Shown: positions 34,609 to 43,936 of the stretch, one piece after another | Position numbering within the stretch: the first letter of the stretch is position 1 | Layout: every line of letters begins with the position of its first letter | Assembly (NCBI RefSeq): GCF_034808145.1 | Contig: NZ_JAXHGM010000009.1 | Span: 62,001 to 126,000, forward strand | Origin: Halorubellus sp034808145 | GTDB taxonomy: Archaea > Halobacteriota > Halobacteria > Halobacteriales > Natrialbaceae | DNA: 64,000 nucleotides | Reading direction: 5' to 3' | Translations under genes and position numbers: made by a program | The notes under the pieces: model-generated | What the model saw: only the letters and a program-made list of their open reading frames with translations | Databases searched by the model: none | What the model was told of the DNA's origin: nothing

Positions 34609-35349
34609 ATGGAAACAGAGATAGCTGGCTGGGATGATGAGGGATTAGGTGTCGAAGTCATCGACAACAACGGCGATCGGCATCAGATTTCCTTGGATTG
34701 GGACGGCAACGTCACCAATCATGCCCAAGAAACCTACCCCCGTGACTCGACGAAGCGCACGGACGAACAGGAACGCCTCATGCAACAGGTCCGCGTCCGC
34801 GCCGAATATGCCGCGCACAATCACTTCGAAGACAAAGGCATCATCGAAGACCCATCGTGGTTGCCCGCCGAGATCGAGCGCGCGATGAATGCGGTCCGCA
34901 CCCTGCCGACCGACACGTTCGTCGAGCACTTCCGGGACTACTACGATGCGGTGCGCGACCACAAAGGCGAGCGCATCGACGACGACGTCCAGTCGGTCGA
35001 CCGTGTTCGGAAACTCATCTATCTCAATGACGACGACGAGTTCGTCGACTCCACCCCACCCAAGGTCCAGTATCGGGACACCGCTGGCGAGACGCACGTC
35101 ACCAACCTGCATGCAGTGGGGCCCGAGGACGCCGACGGATTCGTTGTGACGCTCCCGCCGTTGACGTTCGAGCGTGATGAGTTCGAGTTCCCGGACTCGT
35201 TCCAGGCGCTCGTCGTCAGCAACCTCATGTGCCAGATCCGGGATATCTACCTGAATATGGGCGAGGAACCACCGGCCGAGTATCAGGTCAAGGGGATGGG
35301 CAAGACCACCACGCTCCACGAGGGGCTCGTCAAGCGCTTCGACGAGTGA
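34609..35349 (+). CDS. Partner protein 9 (immunity-like), C-half type II
   Basis: 246 residues, two bases after cassette 8 (METEIAGWDDEGLGVEVIDN). C-half type II (SVDRVRKLIYLNDDDEFVDS, TNLHAVGPEDADGFVVTLPP) and the intact CQIRDIYLNMGEEPPAEYQV hallmark. Its N-terminal block is unique in the array. Confidence 0.65.
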   Translation: METEIAGWDDEGLGVEVIDNNGDRHQISLDWDGNVTNHAQETYPRDSTKRTDEQERLMQQVRVRAEYAAHNHFEDKGIIEDPSWLPAEIERAMNAVRTLPTDTFVEHFRDYYDAVRDHKGERIDDDVQSVDRVRKLIYLNDDDEFVDSTPPKVQYRDTAGETHVTNLHAVGPEDADGFVVTLPPLTFERDEFEFPDSFQALVVSNLMCQIRDIYLNMGEEPPAEYQVKGMGKTTTLHEGLVKRFDE

Positions 35350-35457
35350 CGGCCGTCAGGTGAGCCCCTTACCAGCGGCAGAGAGCAGCGGTGCGATAGG
35401 TTCGCCGCGCATATTATATCGAACGTGTTATGGTGGAATAAACAGTAGTGTGTATCG

Positions 35458-35673
35458 ATGGTGGAGTTCACGTGGGAACTGTTCGGACTGGTCGCGGTGG
35501 CGCAGGTCGTTGCGACCACACTGTACGTGACGTACTTGACCGACAGGCCGGAGGTCCCGGAGATGCTGGTTTCGCTGCTATTGGTCGTCGTCGGCGCCAT
35601 CGTCGGCGTGCTCTGGAATCCGCAATGGGGGACGATCGTGATGGTCGCTGGAGCTGTCGCCGACCCGATCTGA
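35458..35673 (+). CDS. Small two-pass membrane protein, copy 2
   Basis: 71 residues, differing from the copy at 28716 at about a dozen positions (LTDRPEVPEMLVSLLLVVVG). Upstream and downstream flanks are also similar, so the unit partner-end, membrane gene and tip-start was duplicated as a block of at least 350 bases. The hydrophobic character is preserved while residues change, which supports a real protein. Confidence 0.6.
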   Translation: MVEFTWELFGLVAVAQVVATTLYVTYLTDRPEVPEMLVSLLLVVVGAIVGVLWNPQWGTIVMVAGAVADPI

Positions 35674-35694
35674 CCCCACCGAAAGAAGCCTTGA

Positions 35695-36159
35695 GGCTTG
35701 ACCAACCACGTCAAAGCTGGTGCGAAGAAAGGCGGGATCAAAGACGTCGCCAAGGGCGGGGCTGCAGCGGTCGGTGCCGGCGGCGCGGCGGTGTTAGGTG
35801 GCGCGGCTCTGACTGCGGTTGGAGCGGCCGCACTCGTCGGCATGGCAGCCGGTTTCGGTGCTGGCGCCGCCAAGTCGGTCGGCATGGAACGCCTGAAAGA
35901 CTGGAACCGAGACTACACCACGATGGAGGGCATCACGAACGAAGCCCCGAAAGACATCGGGAACATCGCCGACAACATCGGCGACTTCGTCACTCCCTCT
36001 GGCGGCGACGAAGACATCGAGAAGGCGACGAAGGATACCAGCTCGGAAGGTGGAGACAGCGATGGGGAATTCGAGTCCGAGGAAGTAGCGTTCGATGATG
36101 AAACTGAAACTGAGGAGAATCTGAACGATGTCGAAAAGAAAACTGAATATGAAAACTAA
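35695..36159 (+). CDS. Orphan tip cassette 9 (core B), no ATG
   Basis: Opens after a TGA at 35692; first candidate start is the TTG at 35698. Begins LTNHVKAGAKKGGIKDVAKG, then a Gly/Ala-rich segment (AAAVGAGGAAVLGGAALTAV) and the conserved MERLKDWNRDYTTMEGITNE, ending in a Glu-rich tail. The tail overlaps the start of partner 10. Confidence 0.58.
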   Translation, partial: GLTNHVKAGAKKGGIKDVAKGGAAAVGAGGAAVLGGAALTAVGAAALVGMAAGFGAGAAKSVGMERLKDWNRDYTTMEGITNEAPKDIGNIADNIGDFVTPSGGDEDIEKATKDTSSEGGDSDGEFESEEVAFDDETETEENLNDVEKKTEYEN

Positions 36160-36889
36160 GATCCTGGGTATCAAAAACGACCTGATTGGCGTTGCGGTGC
36201 AGGACCCAAACGGCGATAAGCATACCGTCGAGCTGGATACAGACGGGAACGTCGACTTCCACGGCCAGGACGTCTATCCGCAGGACTCGGCCAAACGAAC
36301 GGACGAGGAGGAGCGGCTCATGCAGCAGGTTCGGGTGCGCGCGGAATACGCTGCGCACTATCACTTCGAAGACAAAGACATAATCGAGGACCCATCGTGG
36401 CTGCCCGCCGAACTCGAGCGTGCGATGGACGGGGTCCGCACCCTTCCCACGGAGACGTTCGTCGAGCACTTCCGGGACTACTACGATGCGGTGCGCGACC
36501 ACAAAGGCGAGCGCATCGACGACGACGTCCAGTCGGTCGACCGCGTGCGGAAACTCATATACCTCAACGACGACGACGAGTTCGTCGACTCCACCCCACC
36601 CAAGGTCCAGTACCGAGACACCTCCGGCGAGACGCACGTCACCAACCTCCACGCCGTCGGGCCAGACGACGCCGACAAGTTCGTCGTCACCCTCCCGCCG
36701 TTGACGTTCGAGCGTGATGAGTTCGAGTTCCCGGACTCGTTCCAGGCGCTCGTCGTCAGCAACCTCATGTGCCAGATCCGGGATATCTACCTGAACATGG
36801 GCGAGGAACCACCCGTCGAGTACCAGGTCAAGGGGATGGGCAAGACCACCACGCTCCACGAGGGGCTCGTCAAGCGCTTCGACGAGTAA
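36149..36889 (+). CDS. Partner protein 10 (immunity-like), C-half type II
   Basis: 246 residues from MKTKILGIKNDLIGVAVQDP; an in-frame ATG at 36128 would add seven residues. It overlaps the cassette 9 tail by 11 bases. C-half type II with intact CQIRDIYLNMGEEPPVEYQV hallmark. The N-terminal block differs from all others. Confidence 0.65.
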   Translation: MKTKILGIKNDLIGVAVQDPNGDKHTVELDTDGNVDFHGQDVYPQDSAKRTDEEERLMQQVRVRAEYAAHYHFEDKDIIEDPSWLPAELERAMDGVRTLPTETFVEHFRDYYDAVRDHKGERIDDDVQSVDRVRKLIYLNDDDEFVDSTPPKVQYRDTSGETHVTNLHAVGPDDADKFVVTLPPLTFERDEFEFPDSFQALVVSNLMCQIRDIYLNMGEEPPVEYQVKGMGKTTTLHEGLVKRFDE

Positions 36890-36940
36890 CCCGAGGCACC
36901 CTTGCCCTTCTGAACGTGCCACATCGGATCAATCGAATTT

Positions 36941-37103
36941 GGCGCGGCGCTGCCTGCGGTTGGAGCGGCCGCACTCATCGGCGGTGCAGCCGGCTTCGGT
37001 GCTGGCGCTGCCAAGTCGATGAGGATGGAACGACTGAAAGACTGGAACCGAGACTACACTACGATGGAGGGCATCACGAACGAAGCCCCGAAAGACATCG
37101 GGA
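36941..37103 (+). pseudogene. Tip remnant, cassette 10
   Basis: Mid-core start (GAALPAVGAAALIGGAAGFG), like cassette 4, running to EAPKDIG, where it joins unrelated DNA encoding an ABC permease in a different frame. It marks the right end of the cassette array. Confidence 0.6.
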
Positions 37104-37734
37104 CCGGGTTGCGGTCGTCTCCGCGACACTCATCGTCCCAACCGGCATCGGCCTGCTGGCAGCGTACGCCGGCGGGCGAGTCGACGAGGTCCTGATGCGC
37201 GCCGCCGGCGTTTCCCAGACCGTGCCCGCCATCATCGTCTACCTCCTGTTCTCGTGGTGGAACGCCGAATACCGATTGCTCGTGTTGATACTCGTCTTCG
37301 GCGCGACGAACTGGGGCGGGCTCGCCCGCCTCGTCCGCAACGAAGCGCTCCAGTCACGCGACTGCCCATTCGTGAAGGCGGCCCGAGCGACCGGCGCCAG
37401 CAACCTGGACGTCATGCGTCAGCATCTCCTCCCGAACATCGCACAGCCCGTGCTCACGAACGTCACCCTCCAGATTCCGCTACTCGTCATGACTGAGGCC
37501 GCGCTCTCGTTCATCGTGCTCCGCTCGCCGTTCGACGGCGAGATGGTCACACTCGGGGACCCGACGGTGGTGTCGTGGGGCCAGACCATCAGCCTCGGCA
37601 CCGCGAAAGGCGGCATGGCACCGGAGTGGTGGGTCGCCGCTATCCCCGGCGCGCTGCTCGTGGGCACGATGCTCACGTTCGCCCTCCTCGGCCGGACCCT
37701 CGGCGAAGCCGTCACCCCACAGACAGACAACTGA
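37104..37734 (+). pseudogene. DppC-like ABC transporter permease, N-terminally truncated
   Basis: About 209 codons of a peptide/nickel-type ABC permease of the inner membrane: several hydrophobic helices and the EAA loop (ALQSRDCPFVKAARATGASN ... HLLPNIAQPV) that docks the ATPase. The family is normally near 300-400 residues, and the N-terminal signal and first helices are missing. It is spliced to a tip remnant near 37103. No ATPase or binding protein genes are nearby, so it is a relic of the DNA into which the array expanded or was inserted. Confidence 0.7.
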
Positions 37735-37796
37735 CCGGACGTCAGTCCCGAAACAGACGAGGTTCAGCATGCCCCACCCAGAGATTATTCACTCCC

Positions 37797-40700
37797 TTAT
37801 CGAGGAACTACGGTGCCATTCGTCGTTGCGAGTAGCGAACGCGACCGGAGCGATGGGAACAGTACGCCCCGATCAACTACTGCCGGCCGGGTAAGACGAT
37901 TCACTGCAGCATGCCCAATGCCTCGTTCGTCGACGGTACGAAGGACTATACGGCCCTTCGAGTCGTAGCCGTCGAAGAAATCGGACTTCTCAATGAGGCC
38001 GTCAATATCTTCAAACTGCGAGGTCGTGTACGGCAGGCTCGCACCGAAGCCAACCCGTCCAGGACCCTCTGACTCGACCCACCACCGGTCCTCACCCTTA
38101 GACAGGGTCGAGTCGCCGGACCAACGGGAGGGTCCAACGATAACGGAGCCGACGCCGTCATCGTGCTGGAATGCCCTCGCGTCTAACCCCTTCGCTATCT
38201 CGTAATCGCCGGTTTTCGCATCTTGCAGGGTCGTGAGAAGCTGCGAGTTCTTCGTCTTCACCGCGTCGTCCGGCCCAGGACCTCCGAAGTACTTGTTACT
38301 CGCAGCAGTCGATTGGCCATGGGTGACCTCGTAGACCTTCGTGACGCGCAACTCAGTTCCGGTTCCCGCTTCCGTGACTTCCACTTGCACGACGTCAAGT
38401 TCGCCCGCCTGATTGCCTTCGGGACCGACGCGGACGCTGTGTAGGAGGTACGTCCCTGGTTCGTCCCGAGGGATGTCGTCGGCGGACTTGACGAGCTTCG
38501 CACCGGTCATCGCAGCGACCCGCCTCAGATATATAGCCTCGGCTACATCACCGATTTTCTTTGGCGTGTAGCCAGTTCGCTCCCGGACGTAGGAGATGGA
38601 ATCCAAGACGTGCCCCATATCTCCCCAGTCGAGACTATTGCGAGCCACAAACGCGGTCGCTCGGGTTTTGAATCTCTGGATTCGATCCATCGAGTATCCG
38701 TCTCCATATAGCCGGAGGTAGATGCCCGAGAGCCGCTCATTTGCATCGATGCGACCGACGATTGAACTCTTCCCGAGCTTGGTCCCCTGCTTGACCTTGG
38801 TGGCAACCTTCCCGCTCCCCTTCCCAGCGGCAACCATGATGGCGATTCGAGAGCCGACGTAGTACTGTACCCAGGCCGCCCGATATTCCTCAAACTCCTC
38901 GGTGCCGACTTTGTACGGGCTCTGAGCTCGAATCTCGTCGCGCTTCTCTTTGACCGCGCGCTCCATTGCCTTCGTCACGAGTTCCGGGTGCTCTGCCGCG
39001 ACAGCGACAGCGCGCTTGGTGTTCCCGGCAGTTTCAACAACGAACCCGACCGGGGAGTCTGCGAACTGCTTCGCCGCATCAACGGTCCCGAGTGCTTCTT
39101 CTTTGGTTTTCACGCCGGCAGCGGAGACACCGTCGAGGATGCCCTCTCGGCGGGCCGCTTGCTCGTCAGCGTCTATCATGTTCCGACGCCGTTCCTTAAT
39201 ATATACCCATGCCGCGGGGCCCATGTATCCGAATGATGCTAAGTGCTGGAAGTACGCCGCCTCTCGCTGAACGATGCTTTCGCAGCCCTCGGACAGCGTC
39301 CAACACTGTGTGTCAATCGCTGCTACCAGTCGTTTGTTGGCGGAAATGAAGCGTTCCCGAACCGATGGGTCCTCAATCTTCGACAGACGAACACTCATCG
39401 TATCGAGACGCTTCCCGCTCGCGTCCGACATGTGGACGTCCACGGTCGTACTGTCTTCAGTGCCGGTCAGTCGAACCGGAATCTTCACTAGGCCGATCGC
39501 GTTCCCCGGCACCTTTATCTCACGAGTACTGACGCGTGGGAACGAGAGCTCGGTGTCGTCCGCGAGCCCGACGCTGTACGTCTGTGTCGACGGGTCGGGA
39601 TTCTGAATCCGGACGTAAGCCCAGACCACCTGATTCTCGCGATACTTCTCAGGGAGTGAGGTGTGTACTATCCGCCCACTGGTTGCTGTCTGCTCCTCGA
39701 CGTCAGTCGTGAACGAAAGCTCCCGCGTGGTCTTGCGGTCGGTATCCGTCTCCACGACAACTCGGACCTCGTAGTCCGTATCGGGCTCCAACCCATCCAG
39801 TTCCCAATCAACCACCCCGGGTTCGGCAAAAGTGTCTGCACGAGTCCGGTCCCACGTGCTTGCACCGAGTTCCCGGTACTCGACGTACACATCAGCCTGA
39901 CTCGCCGAACCCAAGTCACTGAGCTCCCCCGTGACTGTCGCTTGCTGTGGCCCAACGACTGCCACGTCCTCTGCCTTGACCGCGATAGTGCTATCGGCCT
40001 CCTCGATGACGAACGGCCACGAGTGCGAGGTGGATGCGTCCCCATCACTCACCACGACCTCGATTCGGTATTCACCGGGTTGGTCCCAGCTGAACTCAGC
40101 CTCTGAACCCAGGTCATCGAACGTCTCAACGCGGTCGCCGTCCTCCCACCAGATCCAGGTGTACGTCAGGTCGTCGCCGTCCGGGTCGGTCGCGGTCACG
40201 GCGAGCTCATCGGAGGTCTCGCCAGGGGCTGTCACAACCTCGCCGTCCGGGTCGGCACGCGTGATCTCTGGCACCTGATTCTCGCTAGCTTCGAAGGTGG
40301 CGGTCATCGACCGACCCTCGTCCATCGTCACCTCAATGGTCTGCTCGTCCTCCTGCGACCAGGAAACGTCGCCTTCCCATCTGGAGAACGTATATCCGTC
40401 CTCGGGATTTGCAGTCAGTTCGACCGTCTGGCCGTCCGCGTACGCTTGCTCGAATTCGCTGGTCGTCACGCCAGGCGGCGTGACTTCGACGACCCCACCA
40501 TTGGCCGCATCGACCGCAAGCGTGTACTCCGTGGTTTGCTCTTCGATGATGAACGGCCACGAGTGACTGGTGGTGGCCTTCCCGTCACTCACGACAACCT
40601 CAATCCGGTAGTCGCCAGGCTGGTCCCAGTGGAACTCCGCATCTGGCCCGAGGTCATCGAACGTCTCAACGCGGTTGCCGTCCTCCCACCAAATCCACGT

Positions 40701-42581
40701 GTACGTGAGGTCGTCGCCATCCGGGTCACTCGCCGTCACCGAGAACGAATCGGCGATCTCACCAGGCGCCGTCACAACCTCCCCATCCGGTTCAGCACGC
40801 GTGATTTCCGGTGCACTATTCGTTTCCGCTTCGAACGTGGCGGTCACCGACTGGGCGTCGTCCATCGTCACCTCGATAGTCTGTTCGTCCTCTTGGGACC
40901 ACGAGACGTCACCCTCCCAACCAGCGAAGGTATAGCCGTCGTCCCGTTCGGCCGTCAGTTCGACCACCTCGCCGTCGGGATACGATTGCTCGAGGTCACT
41001 CGTCGTCACTCCCGGCGGGTCAATACTGACTTCACCACCAGCGGTTGCATCCACCGCCAGTTCGTACTCCGTGGTCTCTTCTTCGATGACGAACGGCCAC
41101 GAGTGAGAGGTGGATGCGTCTCCATCACTCACCACGACCTCGATCCGGTAGTCACCGGGCTGGTCCCAGCTGAACTCAGCCTCTGAACCCAGGTCATCGA
41201 ACGTCTCAACGCGGTCGCCGTCCTCCCACCAAATCCACGTGTACGTCAGGTCGTCGCCGTCCGGGTCGGTCGCAGTCACCGAAAACTCATCTGATACCTC
41301 GCCGGGGACCGTCGTCACCTCCCCGTTCGGATCGACACGCGATATCTCCGGGGCGTGGTTTTCCTCGCGCTCAAACGTGGCGGTCACCGACCGGGCCTCG
41401 TCCATCGTCACCTCGATAGTCTGTTCGTCCGCCTGGGACCACGAGACGTCGCCTTCCCACTCGGAGAACGTATATCCATTGTCCGGTTCGGCCGTCAGTT
41501 CGACCACCTCGCCGTCGGCATACGTCTGGTCGAAATCGGTCGTCGTCACCCCCGGCGGGTCAACACCGACTTCACCACCATCGGTCGCATCCACCGTCAG
41601 GTCGTACTCCGTGGTCTCTTCTTCGATGACGAACGGCCACGAATGGCTCGTGGTGGCCTCACCGTCGCTCACGACGACCTCAATCCGGTATTCACCGGGC
41701 TGGTCCCAGTAGAACGTGGCGTCGGAGCCGAGGTCGTCGAACGTCTCAACGCGGTCGCCGTCGTCCCACCAGAGCCACGTGTACGTCAGGTCGTCACCAT
41801 CAGGGTCCGAGGCATCGATTTCGAACGTATCAGACTCTTCGCCCGGGGCTGTCGTGACCGCACCATCGGGCATGGCCTCGTCGATGGTCGGCGCCTGATT
41901 CTGCTCGGATTCGTCGGTCACCTCGACGGTGATCTCCCGCACGTCATACCCCTGCTGGTCGACAGCATCCCCGTATTGGGGGGCCGTGTATTTGACATCG
42001 GTATCGGCCGGGTCGGTGAGCGTGGTGCGAACGTAGAACGTGTACGTCCCGGACTCGGTCGGCGTCACCTCAACGGTCATCTGTTCTCGGTTCCCAGCGC
42101 CCCACGTTCCCCCGCTGCCGACGCTGCTTTCCACCAAGGTGGCCGTCGCCTCCGTGCTCTCACCACCCTTCGTGTAGATCGCCTCCCCAGGTTCGATGAA
42201 GGCATCGTACGGAAGCGTCGACGAGACACCCGTAATCTCTCGTGCCCGACTCGACGAACCGAGCGTCGGACTCGACAAGCTAATCGTCGAATACTCACCC
42301 GCATCTCCGCCATCATTCTCGGCAACCACCGTGATGTCGAACGATTCGCCAACTGTGGCTTCACGGGGGGAATTCACGCTCAGTGACGGCGCAGGCGCTG
42401 CCTTTATTGCCGTCGAGTTCGCCGTGGATGCTGTCGACTCGCCCCCAAGCATCGTGTTTTCGAGAGTAATCGACTCTGACTGTGGGGTGCCGGCGACTGC
42501 TATTGTATTCGCCACTGGCGTCGTGACCAAGCACACCAATAGAACAATGGTAACTGCTGGCCGGACGAATCTACTAGTCAT
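37797..42581 (-). CDS. Giant secreted PKD-repeat protein with nuclease-like C-terminus
   Basis: 1594 residues. A Sec-type signal (about 1-30, VTIVLLVCLVTTPVANTIAV), a CARDB-like domain (about 48-205), four PKD domains ending near residues 318, 498, 678 and 858, three InlB-B/Flg_new-like repeats between them (DGYTFSRWEGDVSW, TVTATFE type), a fibronectin III-like domain (about 862-955), a helical part with a small Gly-zipper (VAAGKGSGKVATKVKQGTKL, about 1260), then GDVAEAIYLRRVAAMTGAKL (about 1344) and GELDVVQVEVTE (about 1393). The last two resemble the YraN/PD-(D/E)XK nuclease fold. No C-terminal membrane anchor is seen. It is likely exported, with adhesive repeats presenting a possible toxin domain. 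Confidence 0.65.
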   Translation of the reverse strand: MTSRFVRPAVTIVLLVCLVTTPVANTIAVAGTPQSESITLENTMLGGESTASTANSTAIKAAPAPSLSVNSPREATVGESFDITVVAENDGGDAGEYSTISLSSPTLGSSSRAREITGVSSTLPYDAFIEPGEAIYTKGGESTEATATLVESSVGSGGTWGAGNREQMTVEVTPTESGTYTFYVRTTLTDPADTDVKYTAPQYGDAVDQQGYDVREITVEVTDESEQNQAPTIDEAMPDGAVTTAPGEESDTFEIDASDPDGDDLTYTWLWWDDGDRVETFDDLGSDATFYWDQPGEYRIEVVVSDGEATTSHSWPFVIEEETTEYDLTVDATDGGEVGVDPPGVTTTDFDQTYADGEVVELTAEPDNGYTFSEWEGDVSWSQADEQTIEVTMDEARSVTATFEREENHAPEISRVDPNGEVTTVPGEVSDEFSVTATDPDGDDLTYTWIWWEDGDRVETFDDLGSEAEFSWDQPGDYRIEVVVSDGDASTSHSWPFVIEEETTEYELAVDATAGGEVSIDPPGVTTSDLEQSYPDGEVVELTAERDDGYTFAGWEGDVSWSQEDEQTIEVTMDDAQSVTATFEAETNSAPEITRAEPDGEVVTAPGEIADSFSVTASDPDGDDLTYTWIWWEDGNRVETFDDLGPDAEFHWDQPGDYRIEVVVSDGKATTSHSWPFIIEEQTTEYTLAVDAANGGVVEVTPPGVTTSEFEQAYADGQTVELTANPEDGYTFSRWEGDVSWSQEDEQTIEVTMDEGRSMTATFEASENQVPEITRADPDGEVVTAPGETSDELAVTATDPDGDDLTYTWIWWEDGDRVETFDDLGSEAEFSWDQPGEYRIEVVVSDGDASTSHSWPFVIEEADSTIAVKAEDVAVVGPQQATVTGELSDLGSASQADVYVEYRELGASTWDRTRADTFAEPGVVDWELDGLEPDTDYEVRVVVETDTDRKTTRELSFTTDVEEQTATSGRIVHTSLPEKYRENQVVWAYVRIQNPDPSTQTYSVGLADDTELSFPRVSTREIKVPGNAIGLVKIPVRLTGTEDSTTVDVHMSDASGKRLDTMSVRLSKIEDPSVRERFISANKRLVAAIDTQCWTLSEGCESIVQREAAYFQHLASFGYMGPAAWVYIKERRRNMIDADEQAARREGILDGVSAAGVKTKEEALGTVDAAKQFADSPVGFVVETAGNTKRAVAVAAEHPELVTKAMERAVKEKRDEIRAQSPYKVGTEEFEEYRAAWVQYYVGSRIAIMVAAGKGSGKVATKVKQGTKLGKSSIVGRIDANERLSGIYLRLYGDGYSMDRIQRFKTRATAFVARNSLDWGDMGHVLDSISYVRERTGYTPKKIGDVAEAIYLRRVAAMTGAKLVKSADDIPRDEPGTYLLHSVRVGPEGNQAGELDVVQVEVTEAGTGTELRVTKVYEVTHGQSTAASNKYFGGPGPDDAVKTKNSQLLTTLQDAKTGDYEIAKGLDARAFQHDDGVGSVIVGPSRWSGDSTLSKGEDRWWVESEGPGRVGFGASLPYTTSQFEDIDGLIEKSDFFDGYDSKGRIVLRTVDERGIGHAAVNRLTRPAVVDRGVLFPSLRSRSLLATTNGTVVPR
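39990..41880. repeat. 540-bp tandem repeats in the PKD gene
   Basis: The segment encoding the PKD end (motif HSWPF[VI]IEE) recurs at about 40007, 40547, 41087 and 41627, that is every 540 bases or 180 residues. Copies are very similar, so unit number could vary by recombination. Confidence 0.8.
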
Positions 42582-42741
42582 TACAAACCTAGAACGAGTA
42601 GCAGTTCAAAAAACTACACCTTGGCCGCTATCGCTCGTATCCACTCACTCACCAAGGCCAGATCAGACCAACCGGCGATATCGCTGACCCGATTCCAACA
42701 AACACAACGTCGAACTTGCTTCACGCAACGATATCACCAGA

Positions 42742-42921
42742 CTAGCCCCACCAACGCCACCCATCTTTCGAACCGCTGCCAATACAACACCTCGGTCTGA
42801 AGACCGCCAGAAATTCTACGAGACACACCTCTATAGGCAAGGACTTCATCGGAGCTTCCTTCTGGCAGGTCGTCATCTTGACCGCGAGGCCGTCGCCGGA
42901 ACCCTTCGACGTACCTGCCAT
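42742..42921 (-). CDS. Small SGDGLA-type protein, 59 aa
   Basis: Minus-strand ORF from ATG 42921 (MAGTSKGSGDGLAVKMTTCQ) to TAG 42742-42744. It starts four bases after the 19-bp palindrome. The N-terminal 18 codons match a second locus at 12080-12030 with mostly synonymous or conservative differences, which argues that the N-terminus is translated. The rest is Cys/Arg/Trp-containing and not recognised. Function unknown. Confidence 0.4.
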   Translation of the reverse strand: MAGTSKGSGDGLAVKMTTCQKEAPMKSLPIEVCLVEFLAVFRPRCCIGSGSKDGWRWWG

Positions 42922-42925
42922 CCAC

Positions 42926-42944
42926 GTTAGTATATACTACTAAC
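42926..42944. promoter_or_regulatory. 19-bp palindrome, copy 2
   Basis: GTTAGTATATACTACTAAC: the same seven-base arms as at 12096 with a TATAC centre, immediately upstream of the small minus-strand ORF and about 320 bases before the TFB-like gene. Confidence 0.5.
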
Positions 42945-43264
42945 GCAAGCGACCATGCAGCCACCACTCCTCCACTCCCTCCCGCCCACACCAACTCGCT
43001 CCAAGCGGGCCCCACCCAGCTTCGACCCACTCCATGAGCCGTCTCAAGCCGACGCCACACTCCGCCGGTGCCGTCCGAACCACGCCTTGACATATGGAAT
43101 TCGTCGAAATCCGGAACGTGGCGGTCGAAGATGTCGACGACCCATCTCTCGCACGCGTGGAGGATTTGTGCGGTCGGGGGACTGAAGTTCGGTTGCGTCC
43201 GGCAACCACGAGTTTATTCTAGGCCAGGTCTTCCTAATAGAATGGTGGGTGTTGTGGTGGCGTG

Positions 43265-43936
43265 ATGCCCGAGGCGGTCGCGAGTGAGGGTGCGGATACT
43301 GCTGCACTTGAGCGCCTCGTCCACGAGAACGCCGGTGGGCCAGTGCAAGGCGTCGAGTATCGACATGTCGCCCGCTGGGAGCTCGAAACCATCGCCACCG
43401 AAATCGACACACCAGACTTAGTTCCGGAAGCGCTCGCCCTGTACGACGAGATCATCCAAGATTCGATGATCAAGTTCCGAGAACTCGCGACCGTCGCCAG
43501 CGCCGCCCTCTACATCGCCGCCCGACAAACCCAAGCACCCATCACACAACGAACCATCGCAAACGCCGGCCACACGACAAGCCACCAACTCGGCCGACTC
43601 GTCACCGACCTCCAACGCGAACTCAACCTCGTCGTCCTCCCCCCACCACCAACAGCATACCTCGACCACATCCAACACGAACTCAACCTCCCCCCTGACG
43701 CCCGCACCAAAGCCGCAGAACTCGTCAGAGGCACGCTGGAAGCAACCCCAACCATCCAATCCGGCCGCTCCCCAGCCATCATCGCCGCCGCCAGCATGTA
43801 CCACATCTGCACCCACGACCAATACCGACGCACCCAACAAGCCGTCGCCGCAGCCGCCGACGTCAACACCAACGCCCTCCGCGACATCTACCAACACCAA
43901 ACCACCATCGACCACCTCCCACACACCACCCACTAA
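43265..43936 (+). CDS. TFB-like transcription factor without zinc ribbon
   Basis: 223 residues containing two cyclin-like repeats of archaeal TFIIB (about 35-120, with LATVASAALYIAARQTQAPI; and about 135-215, with SPAIIAAASMYHIC). Normal TFB has about 320 residues with an N-terminal zinc ribbon and B-finger that recruit RNA polymerase; both are absent here. It could bind TBP-DNA without recruiting polymerase, thereby acting as a specialised regulator, or be a truncated TFB. The start is the ATG at 43265. The C-half of the gene is strikingly rich in CA-ended codons compared with its front. It ends 130 bases before CRISPR array 1. Confidence 0.7.
   Translation: MPEAVASEGADTAALERLVHENAGGPVQGVEYRHVARWELETIATEIDTPDLVPEALALYDEIIQDSMIKFRELATVASAALYIAARQTQAPITQRTIANAGHTTSHQLGRLVTDLQRELNLVVLPPPPTAYLDHIQHELNLPPDARTKAAELVRGTLEATPTIQSGRSPAIIAAASMYHICTHDQYRRTQQAVAAAADVNTNALRDIYQHQTTIDHLPHTTH

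Noticed and set aside
22084..37103. Diversity-generating retroelement as the source of tip variation
   Set aside because: No reverse transcriptase or template repeat with adenine-specific changes; the pattern is block exchange between long repeats.
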